Positions 57,070 through 64,000 of a DNA stretch of 64,000 bases are shown piece by piece. The translations under genes and the position numbers were made by a program. A model generated the notes under the pieces. It saw only the letters and a program-made list of their open reading frames with translations. It had not been told where the DNA came from and searched no databases. Source of the DNA: Herpetomonas samuelpessoai (Eukaryota; Euglenozoa; Kinetoplastea; Trypanosomatida; Trypanosomatidae); NCBI GenBank assembly GCA_030849835.1, contig JASAOC010002135.1:124001-188000 (forward strand), written 5' to 3'. Within the stretch, counting starts at the first letter, position 1. Each line of letters opens with the position of its first letter.

Positions 57070-58767
57070 ATGACGGCGGGCACACAGACCAGCACCGGAA
57101 GCGGTGGCACCTTTTGTCAGGACCAGTTCGAAAAGGCAGAGACGCTCCTCGCCAATAACGATCGCGAGAAGGCCAGGGCACTCCTGCAGACCATCATTGC
57201 GCAGGAAGGCATCGCGCCCGATGAGGTGGACGAGATTCACGCCAAGGAGCAGGCCATCTACGCGCTCGCGAGGGTGCTTCAGACGAGCAGCGATGGCGAC
57301 GGCCTTGTCACTCTGCTCAAGAGCACCCGCCATTTCTTTGTTCTGCTCCCCAAGGCAAAGGCCACACGCATGGTGCGCACCATCTTTGACAGCATTGTGC
57401 GCAGTGGCGTCCCCCTCGCGCAGCAGCAGCAGATCTGCGAGGAGACCATTCAATGGGCCCGACAGGAGAAGCGCACGTTCCTGCGCCACCGACTGGAGCT
57501 GCGTCTGTCCGAAGTGCTATTCGAGCAGAAGGACTCACGAAAGGCCCTGACGACGCTGATTGCGCTTCTCCGCGAGGTGCGCCGCATCGACGATCGCACG
57601 TTGCTGCTGGATATTCACCTCCTGGAGAGTAAGATATACTACTCCATCAAGAACCTCTCAAAGGCCCGCGCGGCGCTTGTCTCGGCACGCACGACGGCGA
57701 ACAGCATCTACTGCCCGCCGCTGGCGCAGGCGGAGATTGACTTGCAATCCGGCGTTCTGCATGCCGAGGAGCGGGACTTCAAGACGGCGTACTCGTACCT
57801 CTACGAGGCCTTCGAGGGCTTTCACCAAATGGGCGACCAGGCCAAGCTCGCGCGCCGTGCGCTGCACTACATGATTATCGCGAAGATCTTTTCCGATAAC
57901 ACCGATGAGCTGACGGCACTGCTGGCGTCCAAGAATGTGCTCGAGTACAAGGGGGCGGACATGGATACGCTGCGCGGCATCGCCGATGCGTACATGAAGC
58001 GCGACACGCATAGGTTTAATGAGGTGCTCTCCGCTGCCGCGGCGGCCGCGGCGACGGCGCCATCGTCGGCCCCTTCGACCCCCGGTGCGCCGTCGTCTGC
58101 GGCGGCTGATGGGACGGCCTCCAGCGAAAGCAAAGATGTTTCCGGCGCCGCACTGCTCCGTGACGAAGTGGTGAAGCGTCAGCTGCACGAGATGTACGAC
58201 ATGCTCGTGGAGCGCCATCTGCTGAAGATTATTCAGCCTTACAACCGTGTGCAGATTTCGTTTCTCGCGGAGCTCCTGAAGCTAGAGGAAGCCCCTGTGG
58301 AAGCCCGTCTTTCTCAGCTCATTTTGGACAAGAAGCTCTCTGGTATTGTAGACCAACAGCACGCCTGTCTTGTCGTCTTCGACGATGTTGAGCGCGACAA
58401 GCGCGGCGATGCCGCGGCGAATGGCGGGGAAGAAAAGGTCTACGAAAATGCCGCGGACCAGGCCATCGCCGAGGCACAGGAGCGCACGACGCTGCACCAG
58501 GATGCGCTCGTGGCGCTGGAGCGCTACGACGCGCTGGTGACGGCGCTCTTTGACAAGGTCGCGGGCAAGTTCGACCCTCTTGTCGAGGACCGCCTGGCGA
58601 AGCGTGAGGCGCAGCAGAAGGCGCAGGCGGATCGCCGCAAGAGAGGAAAGGGCCAGAAGGACGAGGAGGAAAGCAGCGGCGGCAGCACCACGAAGGACGG
58701 GAAACAGAAGAAGGACAAGGATAGCGACGGGGCCGGTGGCGCGTCTGGCAAGAAGGATAGCAAGTGA
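57070..58767 (+). CDS. RPN6: 26S proteasome regulatory subunit RPN6 (PSMD11)
   Basis: RPN6 is a lid subunit that clamps the proteasome base and core together. The 565-residue protein has TPR-like helical repeats over about 15-320, with characteristic blocks FLRHRLELRLSEVLFEQKDS and YLYEAFEGFHQMGDQAK. A PCI domain follows at about 365-445, including YNRVQISFLAELLKL and LDKKLSGIVDQ. Family members are about 420-430 residues. The excess lies in an Ala/Ser/Pro-rich insertion at about 322-360, just before the PCI domain, and in a Lys/Asp/Gly-rich tail after about 520. Open frame runs 65 codons upstream, but those codons encode an implausible Leu/Phe- then Lys-rich stretch that starts without an ATG. 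The ATG at 57070 is therefore chosen. Confidence 0.92.
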   Translation: MTAGTQTSTGSGGTFCQDQFEKAETLLANNDREKARALLQTIIAQEGIAPDEVDEIHAKEQAIYALARVLQTSSDGDGLVTLLKSTRHFFVLLPKAKATRMVRTIFDSIVRSGVPLAQQQQICEETIQWARQEKRTFLRHRLELRLSEVLFEQKDSRKALTTLIALLREVRRIDDRTLLLDIHLLESKIYYSIKNLSKARAALVSARTTANSIYCPPLAQAEIDLQSGVLHAEERDFKTAYSYLYEAFEGFHQMGDQAKLARRALHYMIIAKIFSDNTDELTALLASKNVLEYKGADMDTLRGIADAYMKRDTHRFNEVLSAAAAAAATAPSSAPSTPGAPSSAAADGTASSESKDVSGAALLRDEVVKRQLHEMYDMLVERHLLKIIQPYNRVQISFLAELLKLEEAPVEARLSQLILDKKLSGIVDQQHACLVVFDDVERDKRGDAAANGGEEKVYENAADQAIAEAQERTTLHQDALVALERYDALVTALFDKVAGKFDPLVEDRLAKREAQQKAQADRRKRGKGQKDEEESSGGSTTKDGKQKKDKDSDGAGGASGKKDSK

Positions 58768-60602
58768 GAGAGCCCTTTCTCGGCCTCCCTTTTTTTTGCT
58801 ACGTGTTTTTTTTTTTTTTGTGTGTGTGTGTGTTTGCGTTTGTGCACGAGTGTGCTTCATTCAACGGCACACTCTTTCTCTGTCCTCTTCCGTTTTTTTA
58901 ATTTTTTTCTGTGGTGTTCGCTTCTCACGCATGCGGCCGTCTCCTCTGGGGAAATCGGTTCGGAAGGCATGCACGGCGCGGCGTGGGCGTCTGTTGGTCT
59001 CTCAGGAGACTGCTTCGTTCCCCTTCACATGTGATGTAACTTTTCGCCCTCGTCGTTTTTTTTTTTTTTGAGACAATGATGTGCTATTGTCTGTATGAAG
59101 AGAAGAGAGAACTGGTGAATCTGGTCTTGGAGCTCCATCACCTCTTGGCGAGCTGAACGTGTGTTTTTCCCCTTTCTTGTTGTGGCGTCCAGATGGAAGA
59201 TTCCCCAGCAATCATTGCCAGCGTAACAGGACTGTGATCGCTTTTTTTTCCTTTTTGTTGGTACTGGTATCGTTATTATTACTATCATGATGATTTCTTG
59301 CGTATCTCTTTGTTTATCCTTTTCTCTCTTTTGTTTCTCCCTATTATTCAGAGACTGGGCTGCTGTCGTACCCTCCTCTTCTCTCCCCTTCCTCCCCTCT
59401 CCAGAGGATTGCAAGGAGCGTTTTCCTTTCCATCCCCACTCTGTCGCCATCCCACCCCGATGCCGTCCACCGTTGCTGACGTCATCATCAGCTTTTTTTT
59501 TCCCTGTTCGACTCTCTCACTCTCTATGTTTGTGTTTTTCTGTGAGCCCAAGTCATTTGTGCCTGCGATACGTCGCATGTGCGGCACAGGAACATAAGAA
59601 CAGTGGGAAGGGACAGGCGAATTGAACTTCATGCGCATCAGAACATCGAATCTCCAAAACACAAAAAAAAACACAACAACAACAGATTAAGGAAGATAGA
59701 GGCGGCAGGAAGAAGCACGAGGAGCCGAAGCGTCACCTCGCCTTTCCTCTTCTTCTTTTCTTACTTGAAAAAACACCCTTCCTCTGTTGTGTTTGACGAT
59801 GATGAACACAGAGAGAGAGAGAGAGAGATAGGAGAAGAGAGGCTCTCCTTCTTCTCGTTGTTGCGTCGTGCGCCCCTACAGCTGTAGCGCTCCCCCCTCT
59901 CGCGGCTGGCCGCATCCCTGGCTCAAGCATGTGTCATGCCCACCGCACGCAGCTAATGTAGGGAGAAAACTCCGGTGGCATACGGTCTTCTCATTGCATG
60001 CTTTCTTACCAATCCCCATTCTCGCTCTGCATCCTTCTGCATTTTTTCTTTCTTTCTTGTGTGTGTGTGTATGTGTGCACATTATCTCTTCATTTGTGTC
60101 TCATTTCCCTTTCTCGCACCTGTATGAAGGAGAAAAGAAAAAGAAGACGAAGGAAATTCATTGGTTTTCTTTTCTTCTCTTCTACCGCGTTGGAAAAGAA
60201 AGGTAGCATTCTTGTTTTTTTGTTGTTGAAAAGATTAAACATATTTTCCACTTTGTTCTGTAAAAAAAAAAGGTTCTGTGCTGTCGTTTGACGCCACGTT
60301 TTGGTTATACAGTCGTCTGCGTTTGACGGCGAGACATACATCTGTTCATTTCTCTTCCTCTTTTTTCTTTTGTGTTTCTTCAGTGGGTCGCTGCTCAACG
60401 ACCAAGTCGAATAAAGAACTCACATCGTAATAAAAAAAAAGTCTGTTGAAGAAGCCAAACATTCATACGCACCCACACGCGTGTGCACAAGCTGGTTTCA
60501 CAAGGGTTTCAAAAATTATTTTCAGTTCAAAGAACAAGAAAGAAAAAAAAGCAAACACAGACGAGCGCTAAGTAAAGTGCAAGAAATATCATCGTCGTCA
60601 TC
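58768..60602. other. Spacer between RPN6 and CK2 genes
   Basis: T-rich spacer with CT, GT and A runs. Some balanced patches (about 59090-59240 and 59860-60000) have no credible frame or RNA. Confidence 0.6.
60347..60383 (+). promoter_or_regulatory. Trans-splice acceptor for CK2 alpha
   Basis: A dense T/C tract ends in GTTTCTTCAG, with the AG at 60382-60383. The 219-base leader contains no ATG before 60603. Confidence 0.7.
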
Positions 60603-61688
60603 ATGGCGAACCAGAACCGCCCTGCCACAGGCAAGGAGGAGTACGAGCACCCCTTCTGGCACATTTGTGAGCGCATGCCAAGCGAGTACTGGGATTACGC
60701 CAACGCCAACATTGACTTCAACCCCCAGATTGAACCCTACGAACTGATCCAAAAAATCGGACGAGGGAAGTACTCGGAGGTCTTTCGCAGCCGCAACCGC
60801 AACAATGGCTGCATCTGTGTGCTGAAGATCTTGAAGCCGGTTCGGCTGCGCAAGATCAAGCGTGAAATTACCATCCTCAAGAACCTCTGCGGGGGCCCCA
60901 ACGTCGTGCGTCTCCTCGACGTGCTCAAGGATGAGCGGACCGAGACGCCGATCCTTGTCACCGAGTACGTGCAGAACGCGACCAACCTGCGCACGCTCAT
61001 GTACGAAAACCGTCTTAGCAACTTTGACATGCGGTATTACCTCTACGAAGTCCTCCGCGCGCTGGATTTCGCGCACCGCCGTGGCATCTTCCATCGTGAT
61101 ATCAAGCCACACAATGTGATGATTGATCACAAGAATAAAATTCTCCGGGTGATTGACTGGGGCCTCGGGGAGTACTACCTGCACGGGGAAGCCCTCAACT
61201 GCGGCGTGGCCACGCGGCACTACAAGGCCCCCGAGCTGCTCGTCGGCTACCGCCACTACGACTACTCGCTAGACATTTGGTGCGTCGGCTGCGTGCTTGC
61301 CGGCATGTTGTTCCGCCAGGATCCCTTCTTTGCCGGCGCCAGTAACGAGGATCAGCTCTTGAAGATTGTCGCGGTCTTTGGCACGCACGCGCTCTACCGC
61401 TACGTGGAGAAGTACAAGGGCGTCATTCCCAAGGTTGTCGAGCAGCAGCTGAGCCGCTCGCAGACCTCGTACCCGACGCATCACATTGGCTGGGATGGCT
61501 TTATTAAGCCGCAGACGGCGGATTGGTGCGATGTGACGGCGCTGGATTTGCTGGATAAGATGCTAGCGTTTGATCACGAGGATCGCATCTTGGCGCACGA
61601 GGCGATGGCGCACCCTTTCTTTGCCCCGGTTCGCGAGACACTGGAGAAGGATCCCCAGCAGCAGTACCCAGTCACTGCGAAGCCGTAA
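60603..61688 (+). CDS. CK2A: Casein kinase 2 catalytic subunit alpha
   Basis: CK2 phosphorylates Ser/Thr in acidic contexts. The 361-residue protein has the kinase signatures in CK2 form: glycine loop GRGKYSEV (53-60), catalytic Lys75 in LKILKPV, the basic cluster RLRKIKREI, HRDIKPHNVMID with Asp166, and the CK2-typical DWG (185-187) in place of DFG. The activation segment ends in APE (209-211), where human CK2 alpha has GPE. The N-terminal segment (EYWDYANANIDF) resembles the CK2 stretch that packs on the activation loop and keeps it active. Trypanosomes have two alpha isoforms. Sequence alone does not tell me which this is; recalled synteny with the chromosome 2 block favours CK2A2. Unlike its neighbours it has no low-complexity insertions. 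Confidence 0.93.
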   Translation: MANQNRPATGKEEYEHPFWHICERMPSEYWDYANANIDFNPQIEPYELIQKIGRGKYSEVFRSRNRNNGCICVLKILKPVRLRKIKREITILKNLCGGPNVVRLLDVLKDERTETPILVTEYVQNATNLRTLMYENRLSNFDMRYYLYEVLRALDFAHRRGIFHRDIKPHNVMIDHKNKILRVIDWGLGEYYLHGEALNCGVATRHYKAPELLVGYRHYDYSLDIWCVGCVLAGMLFRQDPFFAGASNEDQLLKIVAVFGTHALYRYVEKYKGVIPKVVEQQLSRSQTSYPTHHIGWDGFIKPQTADWCDVTALDLLDKMLAFDHEDRILAHEAMAHPFFAPVRETLEKDPQQQYPVTAKP

Positions 61689-63036
61689 CAAGATGGTCCG
61701 TTGCAATGAAATTGAAAAAATATATAATCATTACAATAACATCGAAAGGCTGACTGAATTCATCACGATAACCGAAGAGAGAACAACTAGCAGGGGAATG
61801 AATAATCGTCACCATCTGTCGTTCTCTCCTTCAGTCTCGCACATCTTTCCATTTCTTTTTTAAAAAAGGCATGTTGGAGCTTGCCTGCGCTGCATCAGTC
61901 ACATCACATGGAAAGGTTGCGCTCTTGTTTCGTTGAAGAGCATCAACATCCACCACTAGCTCCTCTACGGCTGCTGCTCGTTGGTGACATGTTCTTTACG
62001 GTTGTGCGTTGTTGCTCGTCCTCTCTTCTCTGTACGCGTATCTCGCTTTTTTTGTTTTTGTTTTGGTTTCTAACGTTGGTATCCACTTCCCTTTTCCGTT
62101 TCTACTCGTTGCGGTGTTTCTTTTTTGTTGGATGGCAGGTCATCTTGATCTGCGAGAGAAGTGAGAGGGCACAAGGCACGCGCACGCCCACGGGTCGAAA
62201 CTACATGCTCATGAAACGCCATTGCATGCCTTGCCTTTTTTTTCCCTCTCCCTTCTATTCTCTCTCTCTCTCTCCCTCTTCTGACATCGCTTTGTGTTCT
62301 GCAACATGTTGCTTGTTCTTGTCCTTGTCCTTGTCCTTGTTCATGCTCGTTTACTTTTGTCTTCTGAACTTCACTCCTTGCTGAATGCATCTCGGCCTGT
62401 CGCATGAGCGACTGTTACGACGTTAACGATATCAAAGATACACATTTGAGAATCAAAAAAAAAAGCGTTGATGGGGTTTAGCCAGTTCAACGAGTTACTG
62501 AGATATGGGCTGTCAGAGGAGACATGATCGGTGAGCCGACAGAGGAAGGGAAAAACAGGGATGAAGCTCATCTTTCGCTGCGATGGTGGCGAAGCATTGA
62601 TTTCTTATTCTCGTTTTCCCTTCAAGATAGAGATGTGAGCACTCCCTCGCTTCCTCTTTCCTATCTCTCTGTATTCACCGTCTGCGTTCACAACTGTGGG
62701 TGAACCTCGCGTGTCTCGCGATAGATCAGAGGGCTTTGAGGAAAAAAGAGAAGAAAGCGAATTCGGCTTCTTCTTCTCAATTGTCTATGCCGTGACTCAA
62801 ATCCACGTGCGCATTGAGTTTCCCCTGCTGTCGCACTGTACGCATGAACTTGTGTACGCTCAATTCCTTCCCCCTCTTTTCCTGTTATTCTATTTTTTTT
62901 CAAATAACATAAACGGAAAAAAAGAAGGCCCGAGTAAAAAAAAAAAAACCATTTCACCGAAGGCGTTATTGATTCACATCCATCACGCAAGGGCGTGTAC
63001 CTTGAAGCAGCGTACGCAGAAAGCAACTTGCAAGGA
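61689..63036. other. Spacer between CK2 and the right-edge gene
   Basis: AT-rich with CT and poly-T runs and a short CTTGTC-type repeat near 62310-62340. Short frames are Ser/Phe/Leu-rich and not credible. Confidence 0.6.
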
Positions 63037-64000
63037 ATGCGCCGAGGAAACACTCGCGTCACGGCGGCAGCTTCCGTGACAGCTGCCACGCTCACGTCTG
63101 GCGTCGCATCCTCCAAGGTCTTGCATCCCAGCCGTTTCCGTTCCACAGGGGCAAACCCATCTTCAGGCGGACAAGACAATGCCATGTCAGCGCAATCGCA
63201 AAAACAAAGGGTTTCACGCGCCGTGCGTCGATCCTCCACGTTGCCCCCGCCGCCACCACCATTGAAATCGTCCCCTGTGGCAGCGGCGTTTGCTTCGTTG
63301 GGCGTAGCGGCAGAGGAAGAACGAACCGCCCTGATGCGGGATGTCATTCGACGTGGAAGTCGTGGTGGTGTTGTGAGGGCCTCTCAACATCAAGCAAACA
63401 GCAGCCGCGCCAATGAGTGCGACCATAATCAAGGCAGCAGCATTTATGATAATAACGGAACATCACCTGTGACAGCTTCCGAGGCCACGACCTCAAAGAA
63501 CTGTGGTCGGCATCAAATTAGACGAAACGCATTGCGCCATCGTCCGGAAGAAGCCATCCTCACGTCTTCTCGCGAAGAAGGGCATCCGCTGAAGGGAGCA
63601 CAAGGGTCAGACGAAGGTGCTGCGACTGCTTCTTCTTCTTTCTTCTCCTCGTCGAAGCGTCGCACACCTGAAAAGGCTTCATCGACAACGTCATCGCCGC
63701 GCCACTCGCTTTCAAGCGCGTACTTCCACGCCTACCTGCGGGATCGAAGCAGCCCGTTCACGATGCCCTCGTCATCGTCGCCGACGACAGACGCTTCGGA
63801 ACATCACATGCCGTCAGAGGCCAGCAGTGCTCTCCCTCCTTCCCAGAGACCAATTTTGGGGAGCGGCATGGAAGAAGCCATTTTGGGGGAATGGGACTTG
63901 AGGCCTTTACCGCAAACCGGCCAGAGAAGAGACAGCGCGCGCGCATCCGAGTCTGCCGATGTTTCTAGCCGAAATGAAGCGTCACGTCAAGCAAAAAACA
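63037..64000 (+). CDS. Low-complexity protein, 5' part only (runs off the window)
   Basis: An ATG at 63037 opens a frame that stays open to the window edge, giving 321 residues. Composition shifts at about 63030 from AT-rich spacer to the GC-rich codon pattern of the other genes, which supports coding. The visible part is basic and Ser/Ala/Arg-rich with a run of seven prolines (around residue 73). No signal peptide, membrane segment or known domain is visible; short blocks such as SSAYFHAYLRDRSSPF look less disordered. The family is not recognised. A pyrimidine tract at about 62865-62900 upstream, followed by AGs near 62930, could provide the acceptor. Confidence 0.7.
   Translation, partial: MRRGNTRVTAAASVTAATLTSGVASSKVLHPSRFRSTGANPSSGGQDNAMSAQSQKQRVSRAVRRSSTLPPPPPPLKSSPVAAAFASLGVAAEEERTALMRDVIRRGSRGGVVRASQHQANSSRANECDHNQGSSIYDNNGTSPVTASEATTSKNCGRHQIRRNALRHRPEEAILTSSREEGHPLKGAQGSDEGAATASSSFFSSSKRRTPEKASSTTSSPRHSLSSAYFHAYLRDRSSPFTMPSSSSPTTDASEHHMPSEASSALPPSQRPILGSGMEEAILGEWDLRPLPQTGQRRDSARASESADVSSRNEASRQAKN

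Noticed and set aside
1-64000. Prokaryotic origin suggested by DAPDC and a bacterial-type PH domain
   Set aside because: There are no operon-like spacings or ribosome binding sites. A proteasome lid subunit, UBC9, CK2 alpha and VDAC are eukaryotic, and KREPA1 is specific to kinetoplastids.
1-64000. CRISPR arrays, LTR elements, LINEs and other mobile elements
   Set aside because: I saw only simple repeats and the transporter paralogues; no regularly spaced repeats, reverse transcriptase or transposase motifs or terminal repeats.

Overview
The window reads as nuclear DNA of a trypanosomatid (kinetoplastid) flagellate. Thirteen intron-free protein genes and one tRNA all lie on the + strand. They are separated by AT-rich, homopolymer-laden spacers in which a pyrimidine tract and an AG (a spliced-leader acceptor) usually precede each start codon. 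The gene content agrees: KREPA1 (mitochondrial RNA editing), a trypanosomatid-type amino acid transporter family and a kinetoplastid-type VDAC. I cannot name the genus. A diaminopimelate decarboxylase gene suggests an insect or plant trypanosomatid, possibly one that harbours or once harboured bacteria, rather than a classical Leishmania or Trypanosoma.

Layout. 1-12.6 kb: spacer and one very large, almost wholly disordered protein (3774 aa). 13.5-14.4 kb: VDAC, the mitochondrial outer-membrane porin. 16.1-18.0 kb: diaminopimelate decarboxylase, a bacterial-type lysine-forming enzyme. 20.1-31.8 kb: a tandem array of three amino acid transporters with long spacers (up to 4.5 kb). 34.6-36.2 kb: a rhomboid protease with a large internal insertion. 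38.2-40.0 kb: a type I membrane glycoprotein of unknown function. 40.3 kb: tRNA-Asn(GUU). 41.2-46.8 kb: a 1891-aa multi-pass protein with a Cys-rich ectodomain, a zinc-ribbon-like motif and a bacterial-type PH domain. 48.0-61.7 kb: a housekeeping run of KREPA1, UBC9 (SUMO E2), TRM7 (tRNA 2'-O-methyltransferase), RPN6 (proteasome lid) and CK2 alpha. 63.0 kb to the end: the 5' part of another low-complexity gene.

From memory, not checked, VDAC, KREPA1, UBC9, RPN6 and a CK2 alpha gene lie in this relative order on T. brucei chromosome 2. The decarboxylase and transporter array (16-32 kb) would then be an insertion into an old syntenic block. Two themes stand out: a possible lysine or diaminopimelate acquisition cluster, and low-complexity insertions inside several otherwise conserved enzymes (DAPDC, UBC9, TRM7, rhomboid, KREPA1, RPN6). 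As in other trypanosomatids the genes are probably co-transcribed and regulated through their UTRs, so shared position need not mean shared function.
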